DNA of 12,496 nt from Bacteroidota bacterium. GTDB taxonomy: Bacteria > Bacteroidota > Bacteroidia > UKL13-3. Shown here piece by piece: positions 1 to 7,052 of the stretch; positions within the stretch are counted from its first letter, which is position 1, and every line of letters begins with the position of its first letter. Both the position numbers and the translations under genes were made by a program. The stretch is taken from NCBI GenBank assembly GCA_010027395.1, contig RGVD01000054.1, forward strand, positions 1 through 12,496. The letters are read 5' to 3'. The notes under the pieces are model-generated. The model saw nothing but the letters and a program-made list of their open reading frames with translations. It had not been told where the DNA came from and searched no databases.

Positions 1-1188
1 GATAATATTTGTTCTGGCTTCTATGATGAGCTTGTCCCAATCCTGCCCTTGGTTATTGGGCACATTAATCATAACAAACCAATTTTCACAATCTTTAGGA
101 GCATCACTTGGCTTCAGCTTCGAAGTGATATTGATGTATATCGTTGGATCCTGATAGATGTTTTTCTTGGTAAATATGGCAGCAAACTCTTCCTTATAAT
201 TTTGAGTAAATAATATATTATGTAAATCCAATTCTTCAAAAACCTTATTTATTCCCCAATAAAATATCAATGCGGAAGAGGACTTTTCTTGCTTCAATAT
301 GCGATTTGGTGCTTTGACTTTTGGAAGTAGTTTTTTGTATGTTGGGTAGATATCCATGTTGCTCACCACCACATCTGATAGCCATTTTTCACCATTCACC
401 TTCACACCATAAGCTTTATTATCTTTCATCAAAATCTCTTCCACTTTACAATTGAAATGAAACTCCACCCCTAGTTCCTTAGCCAAATCATAAATACTTT
501 GGGTTATACTATGCATGCCTTTTGTTGGAAAATAAGAACCAATATTGTGTTCCAAATGTGGTATCATATTAAGTAAAGCAGGAGTTTGATAGGGGTTTGA
601 ACCATTATATGTAGCAAAACGATCAAAATAAAAGCGTAGATATTTGTTATCAAAAAGCTTTTCGTTCTCTTGATTCATGCTTTCAAACAGGTTTAATTTA
701 CCTATGTTGAAGATACCTTTAAGTGTGGAAATACTGATGTGGTTTTTTAAACGATGAAGACTTTTTTCAATAAATATGGGTGCTGTTATTTGGTACCGAA
801 CCTTTGCCTTATCGAGTTGATTAAAAAATGGATTAATATCTTTTATTCCCAATTTACTATTGAGTTCCGCAGCCATTTCTTCTCTATTATGAAAGGCCGA
901 AAAACGAGTGCCATCCTCAAAAAAATAATTGCATGTTTTATCTAATTGCAGATAAGTAAAGTGCTCCTGTGGCACTTTTCCTGCAAGGGCAAAAAGCTCA
1001 TCCACCAATTGAGGTAAGGTAAATAGAGAAGGGCCTGCATCAAACCGAAAACCATCAGAATATATTTCACTTAACTTGCCTCCAGGATATGCATTGGCTT
1101 CAAAAACAGTTACATGGTGCCCTGCGCTTGCCAATCTCACGGCACTTGCCAATCCTGCAATTCCCGAACCTATTATTATTACTTTCAA
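1..1188 (-). CDS. crtD: Carotenoid desaturase, CrtD-like (1-hydroxycarotenoid 3,4-desaturase); C-terminus cut by window edge
   Basis: FAD-dependent carotenoid desaturase of the CrtI/CrtD family. The reading frame is open from TTG at 1186-1188 to the left edge, 396 codons; family members are near 490 residues, so roughly the last fifth lies outside. The N-terminus holds the dinucleotide-binding motif GSGIAG (residues 7-12), the acidic end of the Rossmann fold at FEAN, PGGK (35-38) and FDAGPS (49-54). The 'FDAGPSLFTLPQLVDELF' stretch and later ATYNGSNPYQTP resemble flavobacterial CrtD rather than phytoene desaturase CrtI, which usually reads GPSWYWMPD; this rests on recall. Expected role: introducing the 3,4 double bond in 1-hydroxy carotenoids such as myxol- or flexirubin-associated pigments. 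The TTG start is chosen because an in-frame TGA lies at 1195-1197 and no ATG or GTG precedes the Rossmann motif. Other crt genes presumably lie to the left. CrtI remains the alternative. Confidence 0.8.
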   Translation of the reverse strand, partial: MKVIIIGSGIAGLASAVRLASAGHHVTVFEANAYPGGKLSEIYSDGFRFDAGPSLFTLPQLVDELFALAGKVPQEHFTYLQLDKTCNYFFEDGTRFSAFHNREEMAAELNSKLGIKDINPFFNQLDKAKVRYQITAPIFIEKSLHRLKNHISISTLKGIFNIGKLNLFESMNQENEKLFDNKYLRFYFDRFATYNGSNPYQTPALLNMIPHLEHNIGSYFPTKGMHSITQSIYDLAKELGVEFHFNCKVEEILMKDNKAYGVKVNGEKWLSDVVVSNMDIYPTYKKLLPKVKAPNRILKQEKSSSALIFYWGINKVFEELDLHNILFTQNYKEEFAAIFTKKNIYQDPTIYINITSKLKPSDAPKDCENWFVMINVPNNQGQDWDKLIIEARTNII

Positions 1189-1195
1189 TATTTTT

Positions 1196-1203
1196 CAAAT
1201 TTA
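1196..1203 (-). promoter_or_regulatory. Candidate -7 box for crtD
   Basis: The minus strand reads TAAATTTG, matching the Bacteroidota -7 consensus TAnnTTTG. Only 7 nt separate it from the TTG start, so the transcript would be leaderless or nearly so. I see no good TTTG -33 box at the usual distance, so this rests on the -7 match alone. Confidence 0.35.
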
Positions 1204-1315
1204 GTATCAGTCAACGAAAATAGTAGGTTTTTGTTTATTATGTTTTTTCCGAGATTGAGAAGTTAATCTCACTTGTAAGGTAAAGTGTATATTTTAGTAT
1301 TGATTTAAATTTTAA

Positions 1316-1345
1316 TTTGAAAAAGGCCCAGAACTTTTACATTTG
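1316..1345 (+). promoter_or_regulatory. Bacteroidota-type promoter for the TPR-ltaE operon
   Basis: TTTG at 1316-1319 (-33) and TACATTTG at 1338-1345 (-7, perfect TAnnTTTG) are 18 nt apart, close to the usual 19. The -7 box ends 6 nt before the ATG at 1352, so transcription should begin at or within a few bases of the start codon. A TTG at 1343 in the same frame overlaps the -7 box and is therefore unlikely to be the start. Confidence 0.6.
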
Positions 1346-1351
1346 TACATC

Positions 1352-1876
1352 ATGATTAGAAAAACAATCTATTTGATTCTTTTATTAATTTTCATTGCAG
1401 GATTAGGTTATGTGGCCTATCGATTTTATGATATTCAAAAAAATGGCAATAATGCGGCTCTCTTTGAAAAATACTTTAAACCCTATTCAAATTATTGGAC
1501 CAATAACCTAGCCGACAGCGATACCAGTCATTTCGAGGTGATAGCCATGAACTACTACGACACCAAAGACTATAACCTAGCCATTGAAACCTTTCACCGC
1601 TTTGAACCCGAAAAAGCCGATGATGGCAATTATAATTTGTATTTAGGTATTTCTTACATCCAAACAGGTTTTGATAATTTGGCTGAAATCCATTTGTATA
1701 CTGCAGTTGACAGCTACAAAGAGTTTAACAACATTTATACCGCCAAATGGTATTTAGCCCTGGCCTATCTGAAAAGTGAGCGAATCAAGGAATGTAAAAA
1801 ACTATTGACTGAAATTATCAATGTAAACGCTCCTTTTAAGAACAAGGCCAAAGAACTATTAGAAGAATTGAACTAG
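1352..1876 (+). CDS. Membrane-anchored TPR-like protein of unknown role
   Basis: A 174-residue protein. Residues about 5-24 (IYLILLLIFIAGLGYVAYRF) form one hydrophobic segment after MIRK, a signal anchor with the rest probably periplasmic. From about residue 60 the sequence falls into TPR-like helical pairs: NYYDTKDYNLAIETFHRF, YLGISYIQTGFDNLAEIHL and WYLALAYLKSERIKECKKLL. TPR domains are protein-protein scaffolds and no enzymatic motif is visible. The ATG at 1352 is preferred over the in-frame TTG at 1343, which lies in the promoter. It is followed after 4 nt by the threonine aldolase gene, so the two are surely cotranscribed, but no functional link is evident. Coding nature is clear; the specific role is unknown. 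Confidence 0.8.
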   Translation: MIRKTIYLILLLIFIAGLGYVAYRFYDIQKNGNNAALFEKYFKPYSNYWTNNLADSDTSHFEVIAMNYYDTKDYNLAIETFHRFEPEKADDGNYNLYLGISYIQTGFDNLAEIHLYTAVDSYKEFNNIYTAKWYLALAYLKSERIKECKKLLTEIINVNAPFKNKAKELLEELN

Positions 1877-1880
1877 AAGT

Positions 1881-2909
1881 ATGATTGATTTAAGAAGTGA
1901 TACCGTAACCCGACCAAGCCCAGCCATGCTAGAAGCCATGATGCAAGCTAAAGTGGGCGATGATGTATTTGCAGAAGATGAAACCGTAAATGCCCTACAG
2001 CAATATGCAGCTGATATGTTTGGAATGGAAGCAGCCTTATTTTGCCCAAGTGGTACCATGACCAATCAAATTGCTATTAAAATACACACACAAGCAGGAG
2101 AGGAAATTATCTGTCACGAATTGTCGCATGTGTATTTGTATGAAGGTGGTGGAATCGCCTTTAATTCTGGCTGCTCCGCACGTTTGATATCTGGCAATAA
2201 TGGGAGGTTTACTGCTAAAGATATTGAAGAAAACATCAATAATGAAGATATTCATTTTCCCCGAACAAGTTTGGTTTGTGTTGAAAATACCGTAAACAAA
2301 GGTGGAGGCGCTTGTTGGGATTTAGATGAATTAAAAAAGATTAAACAAGTTTGTACAGATCGTAACTTGGCATTGCACTTAGATGGTGCAAGACTGTTTA
2401 ATGCCATTGTGGCCAAAAACCAAGACCCAAGCTTATATGGAACTATTTTTAATACCATTTCCATTTGCTTATCTAAAGGCCTAGGTGCCCCTGTTGGTTC
2501 ATTATTATTGGGAAGTAAAGAGCACATTTACAAAGCCAAGCGAATTCGTAAAGTGTTTGGTGGTGGTATGAGACAGGCAGGCTTTCTCGCTGCTGCTGGC
2601 TTGTATGCCCTTCAAAACAATATTGATAGACTTGAGATTGATAATAATCGTGCCGCAATAATTGCAGAAGCTTTATCAAAAAAATATTTTATTGAAAGTA
2701 CTCTGCCTGTTGAAACCAATATTGTTATCTTTAAGATTAAGAATGAATTTTTGGTTGAAAATTTCTTGTCAAACTTGCAACAACACCATATAAAAGCAGT
2801 GAGCATGGGTAAAAACAAGGTAAGATTTGTTATGCACCTAGATATCACACAAAGCGATTTTGAGACCTTGCTTCATGTGATTGAAAGTATGGAAATGAAG
2901 ATGGTTTAA
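1881..2909 (+). CDS. ltaE: Low-specificity L-threonine aldolase
   Basis: PLP-dependent aldolase of the beta-eliminating lyase fold that cleaves L-threonine or L-allo-threonine to glycine and acetaldehyde in the cytoplasm. At 342 residues it is the normal family length and complete. The N-terminus MIDLRSDTVTRPS and GDDVFAEDETVN (26-37) are hallmark sequences. His83 in HELSHVY is the ring-stacking histidine, Asp168 and Arg171 in LHLDGAR contact the cofactor, and Lys199 in SKGLGAPVGS is the Schiff-base lysine. All catalytic residues are present. It is the second gene of a two-gene unit behind the TPR protein with a 4-nt gap. Role in glycine supply or threonine catabolism is inferred from the family; substrate stereochemistry cannot be read from the sequence. 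Confidence 0.93.
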   Translation: MIDLRSDTVTRPSPAMLEAMMQAKVGDDVFAEDETVNALQQYAADMFGMEAALFCPSGTMTNQIAIKIHTQAGEEIICHELSHVYLYEGGGIAFNSGCSARLISGNNGRFTAKDIEENINNEDIHFPRTSLVCVENTVNKGGGACWDLDELKKIKQVCTDRNLALHLDGARLFNAIVAKNQDPSLYGTIFNTISICLSKGLGAPVGSLLLGSKEHIYKAKRIRKVFGGGMRQAGFLAAAGLYALQNNIDRLEIDNNRAAIIAEALSKKYFIESTLPVETNIVIFKIKNEFLVENFLSNLQQHHIKAVSMGKNKVRFVMHLDITQSDFETLLHVIESMEMKMV

Positions 2910-2927
2910 TGTGAAAGTAATAATGAT

Positions 2928-2949
2928 TGGCTTTTATCAAATCAAGCCA
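2928..2949. terminator. Weak hairpin between convergent genes, possible terminator
   Basis: TGGCTT at 2928-2933 pairs with AAGCCA at 2944-2949 across a 10-nt loop, 18 nt after the ltaE stop and before the convergent small gene. It is followed by AT-rich sequence but no clean T-run. It is short and could be chance. Confidence 0.3.
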
Positions 2950-2983
2950 TTTATAAAATACAGTTCATTTAAAATATCTAATG

Positions 2984-3229
2984 TTATTTAACTTTCTTTA
3001 CGTAATAAATTTTGTAGCATCTTAAACAGCGGTATCTCTTCAGGTTTCTCATAGTTTGAATAAATGAAAAAAACGAGCTCTTCTGAAGCCTTTCACGATC
3101 TGAGGAATGACATTTGGGACAAATTGGTTTTTTTACGACTCGCCAAGTGAAAACAAAATAAAAAAGCAACACTACCGCAAACAGTAGCATGATAAATATT
3201 GTTTGTCTTTCAATATCTAGTTGTTGCAT
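2984..3229 (-). CDS. Small single-pass membrane protein with two CxxC pairs
   Basis: An 81-residue protein. Residues about 11-30 are strongly hydrophobic (IFIMLLFAVVLLFYFVFTWR), giving one membrane helix. The remainder is basic and carries CPKC (Cys37, Cys40) and CLRC (Cys68, Cys71), 27 residues apart between pairs, with the order expected for a zinc-ribbon or rubredoxin-like knuckle on the cytoplasmic side. The spacing CPxC...KRYRCxxC resembles small uncharacterised Bacteroidota proteins I half recognise, but I cannot name a family. It is convergent with ltaE and has its own -7 box. The paired cysteines and a membrane helix make a chance ORF unlikely. Metal binding is inferred. Confidence 0.68.
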   Translation of the reverse strand: MQQLDIERQTIFIMLLFAVVLLFYFVFTWRVVKKPICPKCHSSDRERLQKSSFFSFIQTMRNLKRYRCLRCYKIYYVKKVK

Positions 3230-3236
3230 TATAATT

Positions 3237-3244
3237 CAAAACTA
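3237..3244 (-). promoter_or_regulatory. Candidate -7 box for the small CxxC membrane protein
   Basis: The minus strand reads TAGTTTTG, a full match to TAnnTTTG, ending 7 nt before the ATG at 3229. A TTTG lies 15 nt further upstream (3260-3263), shorter than the usual 19-nt spacing. If used, the mRNA has almost no leader. Confidence 0.4.
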
Positions 3245-3327
3245 AATATTAAAGATTATCAAATTATCACTAATTTTAGTGGTAATGTTTTAAGTTTTTG
3301 TTAAATAATCATTACAAAAACGGCAGT

Positions 3328-4041
3328 TTACTTCAAGTTTTTAAGTACTTCTTCCTTTTCAATAAAACCAGTATTTGACCATGTAAGCAATTTGTTTTTG
3401 TAAACCTGGAGTGTCGGTAAAGCATCAATATGCATGTCTTTGCAAAGTGCTTGGTTATCGTCAGCATTTATTCTATCGACTACTACCTTGTCGGCCATGT
3501 CTTTTGCTATTTCAGCTAAATAAGGTTTCATCTTTTTGCAAGGTGCACACCAATCAGCATAAAAATCAATTAACACGATTTTATCTGTTTGCAATAATGC
3601 ATCAAACTGTGCTTTGCTCATACCTGCTGAAGCGCTAGCTGTTTCGGTGGTTTCAGGCAAATTAGCACCTCTCCATTTCATAATACCACCATTCAATTCA
3701 TAAACGGTTTTGAATCCAGACGCTCTTAATTTGCTAGCAGCTGCTGAGCTTCTTCCTCCACTTAAACAATACACCAAAATGGGTTTGGTTTTATCAAATG
3801 AAGCTACTTGTTTGTCAAGCATCTCTTCATACCAATCAAAGTTTTTGGCATTTTGAATATGGCCTTTGCTAAACTCTTCGGCTGTGCGCACATCAATAAT
3901 GGGCGCACCCGGCAATTCTTTTATTTTTTGTGCAAACTCTTCAGCAGATAAATTGGTTTTTCCGTTTTGTGTTTGACCATTTGTGCAGCTGTATAAAAAA
4001 GCCGAGATGGTAATGAAAGCAATAGATAAAAATCTTCTCAT
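3328..4041 (-). CDS. Rhodanese-thioredoxin fusion lipoprotein
   Basis: A 237-residue secreted redox protein. The N-terminus MRRFLSIAFITISAFLYSC is a signal peptide with a lipobox-like end, Cys19 being the probable lipidated residue. Residues about 30-127 are a rhodanese domain: DVR at 50-52, GHI at 60-62 and the catalytic loop CLSGGRS beginning at Cys92. A short Ala/Ser/Thr linker (131-140) leads to a thioredoxin domain at about 141-237 with active site WCAPC (Cys165, Cys168) and cis-proline Pro209 in ALPT. Both active sites are intact. Such fusions probably act in the periplasm, moving persulfide sulfur or reducing equivalents; the actual substrate is unknown. It lies 43 nt downstream of the thiolase gene on the same strand and may be cotranscribed, though no shared pathway is apparent. 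Confidence 0.88.
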   Translation of the reverse strand: MRRFLSIAFITISAFLYSCTNGQTQNGKTNLSAEEFAQKIKELPGAPIIDVRTAEEFSKGHIQNAKNFDWYEEMLDKQVASFDKTKPILVYCLSGGRSSAAASKLRASGFKTVYELNGGIMKWRGANLPETTETASASAGMSKAQFDALLQTDKIVLIDFYADWCAPCKKMKPYLAEIAKDMADKVVVDRINADDNQALCKDMHIDALPTLQVYKNKLLTWSNTGFIEKEEVLKNLK

Positions 4042-4084
4042 CAGTTTGAATATTATTTTATAATTTGTTCTAATTTATTTGCAA

Positions 4085-5281
4085 TTAGCATTTTTCAAAT
4101 ACCAATGCCACACCCTGGCCCACACCAATACACATGGTAGCCAATCCGTAGCGAACATTGCGTTTTTGCATTTCATGAATCAAAGTGGTTGAAATCCTTG
4201 CACCACTGCCTCCGAGAGGATGACCAATGGCTATAGCTCCTCCATTAACATTTATAATGTTTGGGTCTAATTTCAAGTCGCGCATACAGGCAATACTTTG
4301 GCTAGCAAAAGCCTCATTCAATTCAACCAAACCCAAATCGCTTGCCTTTATACCTGCGCGTTTTAGGGCTTTTTGTGAGGCTGGAACTGGTCCAATTCCC
4401 ATAATAGCAGGGTCAACTCCTGCCACACCTCTGCTTACCACACGGGCAAGTGGTGTTAAATTATATTTTTTCAAAGCCTCTTCGCTTACCAACATCAGTG
4501 CAGCTGCACCATCATTGATACCGCTAGAATTACCTGCTGTAACCGAACCCTCTTTTTTGAAAGCCGGTTTTAGTTTAGCTAAGTCTTCCATGCTCGACAT
4601 GCGAGGATGCTCGTCTTTATGGAATATAATAGGCTCACCTTTCTTTTGAGGGATATGAACTGGCACTATTTCGTTTGCAAATTTTCCTGCTGCATGTGCG
4701 GCTTGGTATTTCTCTTGCGATTGAAATGCAAAAGTATCCTGCTCTTCACGGCTAATGTTCCATCTTTCAGCTACGTTTTCAGCGGTTTCACCCATGGCAT
4801 AAGGGTTGTACATAGCTGCCAATTTTTTATTTGTAAAACGCCACCCTATGGTGGTATCATATATTTCAGGTGTGCGGCTATATGCTGTTTCGGCTTTTGC
4901 CATCACAAATGGGGCACGGGTCATGCTCTCGGTTCCACCCGATATATATATGTCTCCATCACCACATTGAATGGCACGGCTAGCATCAACAATACTTTGC
5001 AAGCCTGATGCACACAATCGATTTACGGTATTTCCACCCACTGAAATTGGCAATCCAGCAAGCAACGCGGACATACGAGCTACATTTCTATTGTCTTCAC
5101 CTGCTTGGTTAGCAGCACCAAAAATCACATCTTCAATTTCGTTTACATCCAAGTTTGGATTCCTATCTATCAATGCTTTAATAACGATGGCACCCAAATC
5201 ATCAGGACGAACAGAACTGAGGGTTCCTGAGAATTTACCAACTGCCGTGCGCACCGCATCAACTATATATACTTGCTTCAT
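4085..5281 (-). CDS. Acyl-CoA thiolase, 3-oxoadipyl-CoA thiolase-like (PcaF/PaaJ subgroup)
   Basis: A complete 398-residue degradative-type thiolase that cleaves a 3-oxoacyl-CoA with CoA, releasing acetyl-CoA. The nucleophile is Cys90 in NRLCASG, the second-half catalytic residues are Asn322 in NEAFA, His354 in IGHPLGGSG and Cys384 in MCIGVGQG, and the GNSSGINDGAA stretch (250-260) is standard. GEDNRNVARM (61-70) and RTPEIYDTTIGWRF (136-149) resemble PcaF/PaaJ enzymes of beta-ketoadipate or phenylacetate degradation more than biosynthetic acetoacetyl-CoA thiolases; this is by recall. No other aromatic-degradation or beta-oxidation gene is nearby, so a general acetyl-CoA acetyltransferase or FadA-like role is equally possible. 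The ATG at 5281 gives the expected N-terminus MKQVYIVDAVRT. It leads the minus-strand pair with the lipoprotein gene. Confidence 0.93.
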   Translation of the reverse strand: MKQVYIVDAVRTAVGKFSGTLSSVRPDDLGAIVIKALIDRNPNLDVNEIEDVIFGAANQAGEDNRNVARMSALLAGLPISVGGNTVNRLCASGLQSIVDASRAIQCGDGDIYISGGTESMTRAPFVMAKAETAYSRTPEIYDTTIGWRFTNKKLAAMYNPYAMGETAENVAERWNISREEQDTFAFQSQEKYQAAHAAGKFANEIVPVHIPQKKGEPIIFHKDEHPRMSSMEDLAKLKPAFKKEGSVTAGNSSGINDGAAALMLVSEEALKKYNLTPLARVVSRGVAGVDPAIMGIGPVPASQKALKRAGIKASDLGLVELNEAFASQSIACMRDLKLDPNIINVNGGAIAIGHPLGGSGARISTTLIHEMQKRNVRYGLATMCIGVGQGVALVFEKC

Positions 5282-5543
5282 AATGCTAATAATTTGCTCG
5301 GCAAATGTGGGGTTTTTAAATCAAATATTGAAAAGAAATATGAGTGGCTAGTTTAACCATATAGGCAAATATTAAATGCAATAAATAAGGCATAAAAAAT
5401 TATTATCTAATAGAGCAGTTGGTGTTGGCTTGCTAAACACAAAGCGTAGGCAAACATTTCAGTACATCCAAATCCTCTTGCCTTTCTCCTCACTCCTTCA
5501 TTGTTCCTTCACTCCGCTGTGCTCCATTCAGGACGAAAGGTCA
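5282..5543. other. Intergenic region between the thiolase start and the beta-CASP RNase stop
   Basis: No credible gene. The part next to the thiolase must hold its promoter, but I find only one-mismatch -7 boxes: AATATTTG on the minus strand at 5322-5329 and 5366-5373, neither with a good -33 box. The right part (5481-5540) is the purine-rich repeat-like tract listed separately. Confidence 0.6.
5481..5540 (-). repeat. Purine-rich tract with a degenerate AGCGGAGT-GAAG element behind the RNase gene
   Basis: On the minus strand this begins 3 nt after the TAA of the beta-CASP gene. CCTTTC (5535-5540) can pair with GAAAGG (5481-5486), and inside lies AGCGGAGTGAAG (5507-5518), one base short of the AGCGGAGTCGAAG core found three times at 9.4-9.8 kb. 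Purine-rich units GAATGGAG, GAAGGA and GAAGGAGTGAGG follow each other. It may serve as a 3' end structure or be a decayed repeat. Confidence 0.4.
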
Positions 5544-6944
5544 TTAAAACTCCACCACATCGCCATATTCTGGAATACTGATGTTTTTAAATCCAGCATC
5601 CAACAACTTTTCTTTGTAATGCACCTGTGTCTCGTATTCACCATGGACCAAAAATACTTGTTGAACTTGCTCTTTGTCTTGGCAACTCAGGTATTGTATC
5701 ATCTCCTTATAGTCTCCATGGGCACTATACGAATCCATAATAACCACATCAGCATTCACATGGTGTTCTTCACCAAAAATCTTCAATATTTTAGCACCAC
5801 TTCTTATTTTTCCTCCAATAGAATTGGGCTCAGCATAACCCACCATTAATATGGTGTTTTTGGGGTTTTCAATATTGTTGGCCACGTGGTGCTTAATCCT
5901 TCCTGCCTCTATCATACCCGAAGCAGAGATAATAATGCAAGGCTCATGTAAATCATTCAAACTCTTCGATTCTTCTACATCTTGCACATACACCAAATTG
6001 CCAAAACCAAAAGGATTGTCATCAGTTTTCATGTAATCCAAAATATCTTGATTAAAGCACTCACCATGCTCGCGCATAATATTGGTAGCATTTACAGACA
6101 AGGGACTATCAACAAAAACCTTGATATGAGGTAGCATTTTTTTATGTTCCATTTGGTCTAGGGCATACACTATCTCTTGAGTTCTACCTAGACTAAAAGC
6201 AGGAATAATGAGCTTTCCTTTTTTCTCAATACAAGTATCATATACCACATTAAACAATTGTTGCTCGCTCAGTGTGTTGTCACTGTGCAACCTATCTCCA
6301 TAAGTAGATTCAGCTAAAATAATATCCGCTTGAGGGAAAGCTTGAGGGTCTCTTAAAATGGAGCCATTATATCTTCCAATATCACCTGTAAAACAGAGTC
6401 TTTTAGTTAAGCCTTCTTCTTTAAACGTGAGATTAACAGCAGCGCTTCCTAGTATATGACCTGAATCTGTAAAAATAAGTTCAACACCATCACATACTTG
6501 GTAAGGGGAATTATACTTTATACAAGTAAATTGATGCATACAATTCTCAACATCCTTTACAGTGTATAAGGGTTGAAGTGGAGTTTCTCCTCTTTTTATT
6601 CTACGTTTATTTACAAAACGTAAATCATTTTCTTGTATGTGCGCACTATCAGCTAACATGATACCGCACAAGTCTTTGGTGGCAGGTGTGCAAATAATAG
6701 GTCCTTTAAAACCCATTTTTACTAGACCTGGTAAATTACCTGAGTGATCAATATGAGCATGAGAAAGTATAACAAAATCAAGAGATGAAGGCACAAAATC
6801 AAATTTACGATTTAGGCCTTCCGACTCAGAACCTTTGCCTTGAAAAAAACCGCAGTCGAGCAAAATTTTCTTGCCATCAATGGTTGTAATTAAGTGTTTA
6901 CTACCTGTAACTGTTCTAGCGGCACCAATAAATTGAATCTGCAT
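5544..6944 (-). CDS. Metallo-beta-lactamase/beta-CASP RNA-processing nuclease (CPSF-like)
   Basis: A complete 466-residue zinc-dependent nuclease of the beta-CASP group, cytoplasmic. The MBL half holds motif 2 as HAHIDH (His62, His64, Asp66, His67), His163 in SGHILGS and Asp188 in TGDIG. The inserted beta-CASP domain (about 205-395) includes the motif A acid Glu212 in AESTYGDR and the conserved IPAFSLGRTQEI and SASGMIEAGR blocks. Motif B His409 in SAHGD and motif C His434 in LVHGE close the site. The C-terminus matches the RMMBL segment. Archaeal and eukaryotic relatives are CPSF-73 type RNA endonucleases; bacterial copies are presumed RNases with uncharacterised targets. No KH domains are seen. 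It is monocistronic, has a near-perfect promoter and is followed by a purine-rich repeat tract. Confidence 0.9.
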   Translation of the reverse strand: MQIQFIGAARTVTGSKHLITTIDGKKILLDCGFFQGKGSESEGLNRKFDFVPSSLDFVILSHAHIDHSGNLPGLVKMGFKGPIICTPATKDLCGIMLADSAHIQENDLRFVNKRRIKRGETPLQPLYTVKDVENCMHQFTCIKYNSPYQVCDGVELIFTDSGHILGSAAVNLTFKEEGLTKRLCFTGDIGRYNGSILRDPQAFPQADIILAESTYGDRLHSDNTLSEQQLFNVVYDTCIEKKGKLIIPAFSLGRTQEIVYALDQMEHKKMLPHIKVFVDSPLSVNATNIMREHGECFNQDILDYMKTDDNPFGFGNLVYVQDVEESKSLNDLHEPCIIISASGMIEAGRIKHHVANNIENPKNTILMVGYAEPNSIGGKIRSGAKILKIFGEEHHVNADVVIMDSYSAHGDYKEMIQYLSCQDKEQVQQVFLVHGEYETQVHYKEKLLDAGFKNISIPEYGDVVEF

Positions 6945-6964
6945 ACATTCATGAATCTATCTGT

Positions 6965-6995
6965 CAAATATAGAAGTTATCTGAATCTACACAAA
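6965..6995 (-). promoter_or_regulatory. Bacteroidota-type promoter for the beta-CASP RNase
   Basis: On the minus strand TTTG (6992-6995) and TATATTTG (6965-6972) are separated by exactly 19 nt, the canonical spacing. The predicted transcript starts near 6961, leaving a leader of about 15-20 nt before the ATG at 6944. This is the clearest promoter in the window. Confidence 0.7.
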
Positions 6996-7052
6996 TGATG
7001 GAAAACAAGGATTCTTTTAAGTTTAGGTAAGAATTGTATTTTTACCCGTTTA

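Noticed and set aside
754..945. Plus-strand 63-codon ORF
   Set aside because: Antisense to the continuous crtD reading frame and without any domain or promoter.
1343..1351. Upstream TTG start for the membrane TPR protein
   Set aside because: It overlaps the TACATTTG -7 box; ATG at 1352 gives a normal MIRK signal-anchor start.
4227..5351. Three plus-strand open frames of 126-140 codons opposite the thiolase
   Set aside because: They are antisense shadows of a complete thiolase with intact catalytic residues; their translations show no recognisable domain.
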